This document shows, in pieces, positions 26,645 to 34,820 of a stretch of DNA of 64,000 nt (position 1 is the stretch's first letter; each line of letters begins with the position of its first letter). Origin of the DNA: QHXM01 sp963697975 (GTDB lineage Bacteria; Acidobacteriota; Blastocatellia; Pyrinomonadales; Pyrinomonadaceae). The translations under genes were made by a program, and so were the position numbers. The DNA lies in assembly GCA_963697975.1 (NCBI GenBank), contig OY969111.1:3224001-3288000 (forward strand), in the 5' to 3' direction. A model generated the notes under the pieces. The model saw only the letters and a list, made by a program, of their open reading frames with translations. It ran no database searches and was not told the DNA's origin.

Positions 26645-27601
26645 ATGAAAAGATTAAGTTTTACCCTTAGAGTCGTGACGCTCGCCATTTTTACGTTAGC
26701 GTTCGCCTCTATTGCCCAGGCCCAGGCTACGCGCACGTGGGTGTCCGGCGTCGGTGATGACGTCAACCCGTGCAGCCGCACCGCCCCCTGCAAGACCTAC
26801 GCCGGTGCGATCTCGAAGACAGCGAAAGACGGCGAAATCAGCACGCTCGATCCCGGCGGCTTCGGCGCTGTCACCATCACCAAGTCAATTACCATCAACG
26901 GCGGCGGCGGTGGTCAGGGCTACGGCTCCATTCTCTCCGCCCTCGCACCCCAGGGCGTTTTGATCAACATCACCGACCCGGCGGACATTCGTAAGACAGT
27001 GCGTCTCGACTGGCTCAACATCAACGGAGCGAGCACCGGAACTGACGGCGTTCGCATGATCGCCGGTCTCGGCCTTCACGTCCAGAACTGTATCATTGAT
27101 GGTGTCGTCGGTCAGGGCATTGAGGTCAGCATCGGTACTGCCGTCGTCACTAAGGTGTATGTCGCAGACACTACCGTCAGAAATGCTCAGACTGACGGGA
27201 TGCTCATACAGAACACCATCGCAGGCGGCCTCGTCACCTCGACGCTTGAGAGAGTTAACATTCACAGTGGCGCTGGCGACGGTTATGAGTCGGGAGCGCG
27301 CAGCCGCTCCACGCTGCATGACACCAGCATTTCGACCTTTAACGGTGTCAACATGGCAGCCGTCCGCTCGGCGGGAACTGCGGATGCCGAAGTGACCATC
27401 TCAAACTGCGCCCTGTTGTTTAGCACCAGCGGCGTGAGAGTTGATCTCGGCACGGCGCGCGTTGCTGATACGCTGGTCATCGGCAATAGCACGGGGTTGA
27501 ACAACGTCGGCGGAACGCTCAAGAATTTCACACAAACCAACACGCTCGACGGGAACACTGCCCCCACAGCGGGTGTGATCACACCGATTGCCAAGACCTA
27601 G
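26645..27601 (+). CDS. secreted right-handed beta-helix protein
   Basis: 318 residues from the ATG at 26645, chosen because AAGGAG lies 8 bases upstream; the frame is open 16 codons further but without a good start. Signal peptide of about 27 residues (hydrophobic VVTLAIFTLAFASIAQAQ). The mature part starts with TRTWVSGVGDDVNPCSRTAPCKT and contains about eight beta-helix coils rich in V/I-T-N patterns (ITINGGGGG, WLNINGAS, VQNCIIDGV, VYVADTTVRN, TISNCALLF). Such proteins are surface or secreted polysaccharide-binding or lyase-like proteins; no catalytic residues could be assigned. Followed by a strong terminator. Confidence 0.8.
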   Translation: MKRLSFTLRVVTLAIFTLAFASIAQAQATRTWVSGVGDDVNPCSRTAPCKTYAGAISKTAKDGEISTLDPGGFGAVTITKSITINGGGGGQGYGSILSALAPQGVLINITDPADIRKTVRLDWLNINGASTGTDGVRMIAGLGLHVQNCIIDGVVGQGIEVSIGTAVVTKVYVADTTVRNAQTDGMLIQNTIAGGLVTSTLERVNIHSGAGDGYESGARSRSTLHDTSISTFNGVNMAAVRSAGTADAEVTISNCALLFSTSGVRVDLGTARVADTLVIGNSTGLNNVGGTLKNFTQTNTLDGNTAPTAGVITPIAKT

Positions 27602-27624
27602 TACAGTCTGGAATTTCATCCTTC

Positions 27625-27666
27625 ACTCCGCCCGCTTCACAAACGAAGCGGGCGGAGTCGTTTTTT
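27625..27666 (+). terminator. Rho-independent terminator
   Basis: A perfect 14-bp stem (ACTCCGCCCGCTTC paired with its complement), a 6-base loop ACAAAC and then TTTTTT at 27661-27666, 24 bases after the stop of the beta-helix gene. It insulates that gene from the ABC transporter genes downstream. Confidence 0.93.
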
Positions 27667-27890
27667 CCTCCCCCTCCGCGCTTTAACCATCATTGCTTCC
27701 GTCAACGAAGCTCGAAAGACGGTCTCGCTGCCGCAGATTCCCTTTAGCTTGACGCCCGCGCCAGTGTGCGTCTAGACTTGCCACTCAAATTAATCTAGCC
27801 GATTTGAACGTGTAGATAACGAAAGTCAGATATTACAGAGCGAGCGTTTCAGCTAACCGGAGACGTTCCTTAGTTTAAGAATTCAACCTG

Positions 27891-28823
27891 ATGGATGTTT
27901 CTGTGAGTAAAAGCGCGGATGCGCTTGAGCAATCCGAATTGACGCGCGCCGCCGGGACAGACAAGACAGTTGAGCCGCCACACGCCTCTCTTCCTCAGCC
28001 GGATAAGCCTTTAATTACGATTGAACCCAGCAAGGGGTGGGTTCAGCTTAATCTGCGAGAAATCTGGGCGCATCGGGAATTGCTCTTTTTCCTGACGTGG
28101 CGCGATGTCAAGGTGCGCTATAAGCAGACGGCGCTGGGTGTGCTCTGGGCTATTTTGCAGCCCCTCTTCATGATGATGGTCTTTACGATCTTCTTCGGGA
28201 GGTTCGCTGGCGTTGATTCAAAAGTTGACGTGCCTTATCCGCTCTTCGCTTTCGCAGGTCTCTTGCCTTGGACTTTCTTCGCCAACGCCGTCTCGAACAG
28301 CGGCAATAGTCTGGTCGGCAGCGCCAATCTGATTAATAAAGTCTACTTCCCGCGCCTGATGATTCCTGCCGCAACCGTCGGGGCGTCGCTGGTTGATCTG
28401 GCCATCGCTTTTGTCATTCTGCTCGGCTTGATGATCTATTACGGTGTGGCTATCACGTGGACGGTTGTGATGCTGCCTGTGCTCGTCGTTCTGGCCACGC
28501 TGCTGGCGCTTGGCGTCGGGATGTGGCTGTCGGCGCTCAACGTCAAATACCGTGACATTCGTTACGCCATCCCGTTTCTCATTCAGTTGTGGATGTTCGT
28601 CTCGCCGGTTATTTATCCGGCGACGATGTTGCCCGAAAAGTGGCGCTGGCTGCTGGCGCTGAATCCGCTGACGGGCATTATCGAAGGCTTTCGCGCTGCT
28701 CTCTTCGGGCGCGCGTTCGACTGGCCTGCGCTCGGCTTCTCAACCGTTGTGACGCTGGTAATACTCATCTACTCCGCTTATGCGTTTCGGCGCATGGAGA
28801 AGAATTTCGCAGACATCGTGTGA
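27891..28823 (+). CDS. wzm: polysaccharide ABC exporter permease
   Basis: 310 residues, ABC-2 type permease of the Wzm/KpsM family. A polar N-terminus of about 55 residues is followed by RELLFFLTWRDVKVRYKQTALGVLWAILQPL, the family hallmark, and six membrane segments between about residues 75 and 300. It pairs with the ATPase at 30007-31332 to flip a lipid-linked polysaccharide across the inner membrane. An unrelated methyltransferase gene on the opposite strand separates the two partners, which is less common. Confidence 0.94.
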   Translation: MDVSVSKSADALEQSELTRAAGTDKTVEPPHASLPQPDKPLITIEPSKGWVQLNLREIWAHRELLFFLTWRDVKVRYKQTALGVLWAILQPLFMMMVFTIFFGRFAGVDSKVDVPYPLFAFAGLLPWTFFANAVSNSGNSLVGSANLINKVYFPRLMIPAATVGASLVDLAIAFVILLGLMIYYGVAITWTVVMLPVLVVLATLLALGVGMWLSALNVKYRDIRYAIPFLIQLWMFVSPVIYPATMLPEKWRWLLALNPLTGIIEGFRAALFGRAFDWPALGFSTVVTLVILIYSAYAFRRMEKNFADIV

Positions 28824-28864
28824 AATGCAGTGGTGAGTTAAAGGACGGGGAAGAGTTGCGAGGA

Positions 28865-29734
28865 TTAATTGCCGTTGCCGTTAAAGCGTGCGCGGAAAGC
28901 CTCACGCGCGTGCTGCAAACTCTCATCAGCCATGCGACGGTCATGCCCTGCGTCCCCCTTTCGGAGAACGAGTATCCCTTCACCTTGATCGTGGTTGTTG
29001 ACGTAGGCTTCCACCTCAATGTCCAGCCCGACGCGCGTCCTCAGACCTGCGGCGAAAGTGAGCATATCTTCCTGTGACCAGACGTGGAAGTGTGTGTGCC
29101 CGACCTTATTCATCTCAAACTCCAGAGAACGCTCTAAGTCCAGCGGGGCGGTCGCTCCGCTGTAGGCTGCGATGGCTTCGCGGAAGTGATCCAGCCGCGA
29201 CCAGTCCGGTCCTTCCGTGTGATCCTTAAGCATGTGCTCGAAAGAAGTCGAAGGTCTGTCAACGTCGAAAGTGAAACGCTTGTCGGGCAGAGCCATATAG
29301 AGAATGCCGCCGGGTCGCAACACGCGCAGAAAGTTCTTGATTGTCCCGATGGGGTCTTGTGAGTGCTCGATGAAATGGTTGGCAATCACGAAATCCTGTG
29401 ACGCGTCGGCTATCGTCGTGAGCTTCTCGCCATCGTCAACGATGTCTGGGCCTTTAATTATCTTAAGATTTGGAAAAGTTGTCTTGAGTTTTTCCAGCGG
29501 CATTAAGTCAACGTATTTGACCCGCACGCCGTCAGGCACCGGGAGCGGATGGTCGAGCGCGCCGACCTCTATCCCTTCGCCGCGCAGGAAGAGAGTCGCC
29601 AGCGTCTCGCGCCGAAACGTATCCCACATCTTTCGGAAGTCCTCGCCAAGACGGTAGGTAATTGCGAAGCGGACGCGGGTGGGCAAACGCTTTATGAGTG
29701 CCGTGAGAACAGCCTGAGCTTGACGGCGCAGCAC
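28865..29734 (-). CDS. SAM-dependent methyltransferase
   Basis: 289 residues from the GTG at 29732-29734. I chose this start because AAAGGAG lies 7 bases upstream; the frame stays open for 26 more codons without a ribosome site. A class I methyltransferase: GIEVGALDHPLPVPDGV (atypical SAM loop), YVDLMPLEKL, FVIANHFIEHSQDP near residue 125 and LRVLRPGGILYMALPDKRFTFD near 145. It is antisense to its neighbours, between wzm and wzt, so it may be a later insertion into the export operon. The target sugar is unknown. Confidence 0.85.
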   Translation of the reverse strand: MLRRQAQAVLTALIKRLPTRVRFAITYRLGEDFRKMWDTFRRETLATLFLRGEGIEVGALDHPLPVPDGVRVKYVDLMPLEKLKTTFPNLKIIKGPDIVDDGEKLTTIADASQDFVIANHFIEHSQDPIGTIKNFLRVLRPGGILYMALPDKRFTFDVDRPSTSFEHMLKDHTEGPDWSRLDHFREAIAAYSGATAPLDLERSLEFEMNKVGHTHFHVWSQEDMLTFAAGLRTRVGLDIEVEAYVNNHDQGEGILVLRKGDAGHDRRMADESLQHAREAFRARFNGNGN

Positions 29735-30006
29735 GAGGCTTCTCCTTTCATTTTTGAAGCAAATACATTCATCTTTGATCTTGAAGTTATCGTGGTGTCG
29801 GTAATCTACCATTAATGCGAGCGCAGGGAAAGGAAGGAGTTAGGAATACAAATCCTGCCTCAAAGACTGCTGCCCCGACCGAATGCTTTCAGAAAAAAAT
29901 TATGTTAAGCTTCAGGCCGTTCTCTCATCACAGAGCAATGCAAGTGAACTCGACGACCCGCGAAAACGGGCAGAGAAAAGTTTAGTCAAGTGTGTTCTGA
30001 ACCAGA

Positions 30007-31332
30007 ATGAATCCGATTGCCCGAATCGAGAATCTGAGTAAACAGTACCGCATCGGCACGCGCCGGGCGGCCTACTCGACTTTGCGCGAAACGATTGTCA
30101 GCGCGGCTCGCGCTCCCCTCAGGCGGCTGCGAAGAGGCCAGAATGGCAGGGCAAACAGCGAGACGGTCTGGGTGCTCAAGGATGTGAACTTCACAGTCCA
30201 GCCGGGCGAAGTGGTTGGCATCATCGGACGCAACGGGGCAGGCAAGTCAACTCTCCTGAAGATACTCTCGCGTATTACAGAGCCGACCAAAGGACGTATC
30301 GAACTCTACGGGCGCGTTGCCAGCCTGCTTGAAGTCGGCACAGGGTTTCATCCCGAATTGACAGGAAGAGAAAACATCTACTTAAATGGGGCGATTCTGG
30401 GGATGAGAAGAGCTGAGATCGAGCGAAAGTTTGATGAGATCGTGGCCTTCGCAGAGGTTGAGAAGTTCATCGACACGCCCGTTAAGAGATATTCGAGCGG
30501 GATGTATTTACGATTGGCCTTTGCCGTCGCCGCGCACCTTGAGCCGGAGATTCTCGTCGTTGATGAAGTTTTGGCTGTTGGCGATGCGCGCTTTCAGCGA
30601 AAGTGCCTCGACAAGATGCAGGATGTCGGGCAGCACGGTCGCACCGTCCTCTTCGTTTCCCACAATATGTCTGCCATCACGCGTCTTTGCCCACGCACGA
30701 TTCTGCTGGACGAAGGGCGTGTGATATCTGACGGGCCTTCGCATGAGGTGGTCGGCACTTATCTCAACTCCGGTTTGGGAACGACGGCCAGCCGCGATTG
30801 GCCGGATGCAGGCAGTGCGCCGGGCAACGAGGTCGTGCGCTTGCGCGCCGTGCGAGTGCGAACTGAGGATGGGCGAGTCACCGAAGCGGTGGACATCCAG
30901 CAACCCGTTTGCCTTGAGGTTGAGTACGAAGTGCTTGAGGGCGGCCACGTCCTCTTCCCGGCCTTCGGCGTTTATAACGAGGAAGGCGCTTGCGTCTTTC
31001 TGACATATGACACGGACCCGGCGTGGAAGCGTATGGAGCGACCCGCCGGACACTATGTGAGCACGGCGTTGATACCGGGAAATTTTTTGTCTGAAGGTAG
31101 TCTTGTCGTAGGCGTTTCCATCGGCCAGTTTGTCCCTTCCGCCATCAATCACGTTCACTACGGAGATGCTTTGGCCTTTCAAGTGATTGATAATATGGAT
31201 GGCGACTCGGTTCGGGGCGACTACGGTGGGCCATATCCCGGTTTGGTTAGACCCCTTCTACAGTGGGATACGCAGTTTGACCCTCATCAGGAATCAGATC
31301 AACTCTCAGTCTTCGAGGCGTCCCGCATATGA
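30007..31332 (+). CDS. wzt: polysaccharide ABC exporter ATPase with C-terminal carbohydrate-binding domain
   Basis: 441 residues. The ATPase part (about 1-250) has Walker A IIGRNGAGKSTLLKIL, signature YSSGMYLRLAFA and Walker B ILVVDEVLAVGD, plus ASLLEVGTGFHPELTGRENIYLNG typical of O-antigen exporters. The C-terminal beta-sandwich (about 270-430) resembles the Wzt C-terminal domain that recognises the end group of the glycan before export. It would require a matching chain terminus such as a methyl group, and several methyltransferases are nearby. Its stop overlaps a short remnant frame at 31329. Confidence 0.94.
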   Translation: MNPIARIENLSKQYRIGTRRAAYSTLRETIVSAARAPLRRLRRGQNGRANSETVWVLKDVNFTVQPGEVVGIIGRNGAGKSTLLKILSRITEPTKGRIELYGRVASLLEVGTGFHPELTGRENIYLNGAILGMRRAEIERKFDEIVAFAEVEKFIDTPVKRYSSGMYLRLAFAVAAHLEPEILVVDEVLAVGDARFQRKCLDKMQDVGQHGRTVLFVSHNMSAITRLCPRTILLDEGRVISDGPSHEVVGTYLNSGLGTTASRDWPDAGSAPGNEVVRLRAVRVRTEDGRVTEAVDIQQPVCLEVEYEVLEGGHVLFPAFGVYNEEGACVFLTYDTDPAWKRMERPAGHYVSTALIPGNFLSEGSLVVGVSIGQFVPSAINHVHYGDALAFQVIDNMDGDSVRGDYGGPYPGLVRPLLQWDTQFDPHQESDQLSVFEASRI

Positions 31333-31376
31333 AAGTCGTGATTTTCGACGGCGGCTTAGGGAGTTACGCAGGCTGA
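31329..31376 (+). pseudogene. remnant of a nucleotidyltransferase N-terminus
   Basis: The frame from ATG 31329 overlaps the wzt stop (ATGA) and reads MKVVIFDGGLGSYAG before a stop. This mirrors the start of RfbF at 32991 (MKVVILAGGLGTRL), including the AGGLGxR nucleotide loop in altered form. It looks like the stub left when a sugar nucleotidyltransferase gene once coupled to wzt was cut away. The 31377-31622 stretch after it holds no gene that I can recognise. Confidence 0.5.
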
Positions 31377-31622
31377 TGGTTCCGTCCCGCTCACCAAGTA
31401 ACAAACGCACACTTCAGCTCGCGTTTGGAGAGACCTTTGGCAACGAGAGTGGAAACACTTGAGCGAAGCCACAGGCCATCATATTATCCGCGTCCATGTG
31501 AATCCGGCACGCGATTGTTTATGCAGAAACGAGGCCGAGTGTAATGCAGGCCGCTTCTGCGTTGAGAGAATAGTTTTAGCGAAGAACAAATTAAGTCCGC
31601 TCTGGAGAGGTGTAAAGAATAA

Positions 31623-32882
31623 ATGTCAAATCTTGTATATCGCATCGGTCATCATATAGGGCTGACCCCGCACACCATTGTAATTTCTAAATTTCTACAG
31701 CGTCCCGAATGGATGTATAGAGACCGCAAGAATATACCGCGTTCGCAAATCTACTATTCACCGGCTTCAGCAGTCACCGCAGAGGATGTCACCCTTTGCG
31801 AAAGATTACTTGCGGCCTATGCAAAGGCGACCGAAACAGACCTCCCGCCCGACTCGCTGAGCAAAATATGGCACGTCATGCTGGCACGATACGGAAAGTT
31901 ATTCTCGGCTTTAGATGAAGGGAAGGCTGAAAATCTGGCAGCCACCCTGTCCACCATGTTCAAAGAAGCATTTTTGTACGGCATAGCCTCGGCAGATCAA
32001 TATCCGGGCAGCCAAACCCGGCTCGGTTTGAGAATCTGGGCGCAGAAGTATCTGGAAGATATTGTCGCGCTCGGAGAGTATCTCGGTGTAGTGCGGACAG
32101 AGTGTCCCCAGCAGGGAGTTATCGGCTATGCCTTCAAGGATGGCCTGGAAGATTTGGTTAAGAAGATTGAAGATGCCCTCGGTATCTCAATCGGCTTTCC
32201 TGAGATTGCCGCAGCCTACGGCATAAAGATTGGTGAGACCCTAATCACATTTGAATCGCCGGAGCACATCTATGCGGCTTTAAGAGCTTATGAGTCGATG
32301 GATCAGCACCTCAGCCCGGAACGCGCCGCGCGTCCGCATGTCGTAGAACTCGGAGCCGGATTTGGAGGTCTTGGCTACTGGCTGATGAAAATCAGGCCGA
32401 CTATAGAAAGCTACACGATTATTGACCTTCCGATCATCAACGTCCTACAGGGCTATTTCCTGTCTAAAGTTTTCGGCGCGTCGAACGTCTCTTTATTTGG
32501 CGAGGTCGATATTGCTGGCGCACCCGCGAAGGGCATCAGGGTATTGCCGACTCACGCGCTCGACATGCTCCCGGATAAAAGCATTGATATGCTGATGAAT
32601 CAAAACAGCATGCCGGAAATACCCGAGCACGTGGTCGATAAATACCTCAGCTTGGCAAAGAACAAGGTTGCCGGGATATTCTTTAGTTATAATCAGGAAG
32701 CATATTCGCCTGCTGATAACATTCCTCAGGTTCTGGTGCCGGAGGCAGTGGCGCGTGTTGGCGGCTTCAAACGTTTGAACCGAAACTATTCATGGCTGCG
32801 GCGCGGGTACGTGGAAGAAACTTACCTGACTGAAAATCTATCTCAAAGAGAGTCAGACAAACGTCAGGGCGGCGTTAATTAA
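31623..32882 (+). CDS. putative sugar O-methyltransferase
   Basis: 419 residues. The central part carries a SAM loop VVELGAGFGGLGYWLM near residue 240, then IIDLPIINVLQGYFL near 265 and NQNSMPEIPEHVVDKYL near 330, the pattern of the putative sugar O-methyltransferase family found in surface polysaccharide loci. The N-terminal 200 residues are helical and family-specific. GGAGAGGTG lies upstream of the ATG at a suitable distance. It may cap or decorate the exported chain read by the Wzt C-terminal domain. Confidence 0.82.
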   Translation: MSNLVYRIGHHIGLTPHTIVISKFLQRPEWMYRDRKNIPRSQIYYSPASAVTAEDVTLCERLLAAYAKATETDLPPDSLSKIWHVMLARYGKLFSALDEGKAENLAATLSTMFKEAFLYGIASADQYPGSQTRLGLRIWAQKYLEDIVALGEYLGVVRTECPQQGVIGYAFKDGLEDLVKKIEDALGISIGFPEIAAAYGIKIGETLITFESPEHIYAALRAYESMDQHLSPERAARPHVVELGAGFGGLGYWLMKIRPTIESYTIIDLPIINVLQGYFLSKVFGASNVSLFGEVDIAGAPAKGIRVLPTHALDMLPDKSIDMLMNQNSMPEIPEHVVDKYLSLAKNKVAGIFFSYNQEAYSPADNIPQVLVPEAVARVGGFKRLNRNYSWLRRGYVEETYLTENLSQRESDKRQGGVN

Positions 32883-32990
32883 CGAATCAGGGCCGCTGAG
32901 TTATGCTCAGCAAGTTGCGGGGCGGTCGAATGTTTGTAGCTCCTTTTTGTGTGAAGGGATAAGGCTCCAACTCCCGCAGAGGTATTCTTC

Positions 32991-33761
32991 ATGAAGGTTG
33001 TAATTCTTGCTGGCGGCCTCGGCACACGCCTCACCGAAGAAACGGCCATCAAGCCGAAGCCGATGGTCGAGATCGGCGGCCACCCGATTCTCTGGCACAT
33101 CATGAAGCATTACGGGCATTGTGGCTTCAAAGAGTTCTTCATCGCGCTCGGTTATCGCGGCGATGTCATCAAGCGCTTCTTCGTGGACTACTACAACTTA
33201 AGCGGCGATATGACCATCGACCTCTCGCGGGGCCAGATCGAAACGCGCGATCAGAAGTGCGAAGACTGGACTGTGCATCTGGTTGACACCGGACAGGAGA
33301 CGCAAACCGGCGGGCGCGTCAAGCGTCTTGAACCCTGGCTCAAAGACGGGACGTTCATGGTGACCTATGGCGACGGCGTGTGTGATGTCGATTTGCGCGA
33401 GTTGCTCAAGTTTCATCGTTCGCACGGGCGCATCGCGACCGTCACAGCCGTCAGACCTCCGGCGCGCTTTGGCGGTCTCGTCTTCGACGGCGACATCGTG
33501 ACGGACTTTGCCGAAAAACCGCAGATCGGCGAAGGCTGGATCAACGGTGGCTTCCTCGTCTTCGAGCCGGAGCTTTTCAAATACCTTGAGGGAGACCAGA
33601 GCAGCCTTGAAGCGGACGCCCTTGAGCATCTCGCCGCCGACGGCCAGCTTGCGGCTTTTCGTCACGACCGTTTCTGGCAATGCATGGACACGTTGCGCGA
33701 TAAGCGTCTGCTGGAAACCTTGTGGCAGGAACAACGTGCGCCCTGGAAGATGTGGGATTGA
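32991..33761 (+). CDS. rfbF: glucose-1-phosphate cytidylyltransferase
   Basis: 256 residues. MKVVILAGGLGTRLTEET with KPKPMVEIGGHPILWHIMKHY is the family signature; VTYGDGVCDVD near residue 125 carries the metal-binding Asp. It makes CDP-glucose from glucose 1-phosphate and CTP, first step of the CDP-6-deoxyhexose branch, and is followed 3-6 bases later by rfbG. AGAGGT lies 8 bases before the ATG. A truncated copy of its first codons lies at 31329. Confidence 0.96.
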   Translation: MKVVILAGGLGTRLTEETAIKPKPMVEIGGHPILWHIMKHYGHCGFKEFFIALGYRGDVIKRFFVDYYNLSGDMTIDLSRGQIETRDQKCEDWTVHLVDTGQETQTGGRVKRLEPWLKDGTFMVTYGDGVCDVDLRELLKFHRSHGRIATVTAVRPPARFGGLVFDGDIVTDFAEKPQIGEGWINGGFLVFEPELFKYLEGDQSSLEADALEHLAADGQLAAFRHDRFWQCMDTLRDKRLLETLWQEQRAPWKMWD

Positions 33762-33764
33762 GAC

Positions 33765-34820
33765 TTGGTGAACGAAAGACAAAACGTAGCGCAGAGCGCA
33801 GAGCTTAAACGGGACGAGCAGGCAGCGAAGATTCAAGGTCAATCTTCGTTCTGGCTCGACCGCCCGACGTTTGTGACGGGAGCGACCGGCTTGATCGGCG
33901 GTTGGCTAGTTAAGCGCCTGTTGGACGAGGGCGCGGACGTGGTGTGTCTGGTGCGCGACTGGGTTCCGCAGTCGGTCTTCGTGAGCGATGGGTTGATGAA
34001 CCGCGTCAAGGTCGTGCGCGGCGATGTGAGCGATCAGGCATTGATGGAACGCACGCTCGGCGAATATGAAGTTGACACGGTGATTCATCTCGCGGCGCAA
34101 ACCATCGTCGGCATCGCCAACCGCAATCCCGTCTCGACGTTTGAAACCAATATCGCCGGAACGTGGCGGCTTTTGGAAGCCTGCCGACGCAGCCCCGTTG
34201 TTAAGCAGATAGTCGTTGCCTCGTCGGACAAAGCCTACGGCGAGCATGAAAAGCTTCCTTATAACGAAGATGCGCCGCTGGAGGGTCGTCACCCTTATGA
34301 CGCGAGCAAGTCGTGCGCCGATTTGATAGCACAGACTTACGGCGCGACTTACGAATTGCCTGTCGCCGTCACGCGCTGCGGAAACTTTTACGGCGGCGGC
34401 GACCTCAATTGGAATCGCATCGTGCCGGGAACGATTCGCTCTGTGCTGCGCGGGCAGCGGCCCATTATTCGTTCCGACGGGCAATTCATACGCGACTATT
34501 TCTACGCCGAAGACGGAGCAATGGCCAACATGGTGCTGGCCGAGAAGCTCGCGGAGAATAGAGACTTGAGCGGCGAGGCTTTCAACTTCTCAAACGAGAT
34601 TCAGGTGACGGTGCTTGAACTGGTCGGGCGGATTCTCAAGTTGATGAATTCAGACCTTGAGCCGGATGTCCGAAACGAAGCGACCAACGAGATTCGCCAC
34701 CAGTACTTAAGCGCGGCGAAAGCGAAAAAAATGCTCGGCTGGCAGCCGCTCTTCACACTCGACGAAGCGTTGCAGCGCACGATTGACTGGTACAAAGGGT
34801 TTCTCGGAAAAACATCGTGA
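33765..34820 (+). CDS. rfbG: CDP-glucose 4,6-dehydratase
   Basis: 351 residues. FVTGATGLIGGWLVKRLL (NAD loop) after a 30-residue leader, HLAAQTIVG, SSDKAYGEHEKLPYNED and HPYDASKSCADLIAQTY with the catalytic Tyr/Lys near residue 170, then RCGNFYGGGDLNWNRIVPGT, all diagnostic for RfbG/DdhB. The start is either TTG at 33765 or GTG at 33768. It yields CDP-4-keto-6-deoxyglucose, used by the following C-methyltransferase, epimerase and reductase genes. Its stop overlaps the start of the next gene. Confidence 0.95.
   Translation: MVNERQNVAQSAELKRDEQAAKIQGQSSFWLDRPTFVTGATGLIGGWLVKRLLDEGADVVCLVRDWVPQSVFVSDGLMNRVKVVRGDVSDQALMERTLGEYEVDTVIHLAAQTIVGIANRNPVSTFETNIAGTWRLLEACRRSPVVKQIVVASSDKAYGEHEKLPYNEDAPLEGRHPYDASKSCADLIAQTYGATYELPVAVTRCGNFYGGGDLNWNRIVPGTIRSVLRGQRPIIRSDGQFIRDYFYAEDGAMANMVLAEKLAENRDLSGEAFNFSNEIQVTVLELVGRILKLMNSDLEPDVRNEATNEIRHQYLSAAKAKKMLGWQPLFTLDEALQRTIDWYKGFLGKTS

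Noticed and set aside
31459..31659. 66-codon frame between wzt and the O-methyltransferase
   Set aside because: Overlaps the start of the methyltransferase gene, no ribosome site and no recognisable family.
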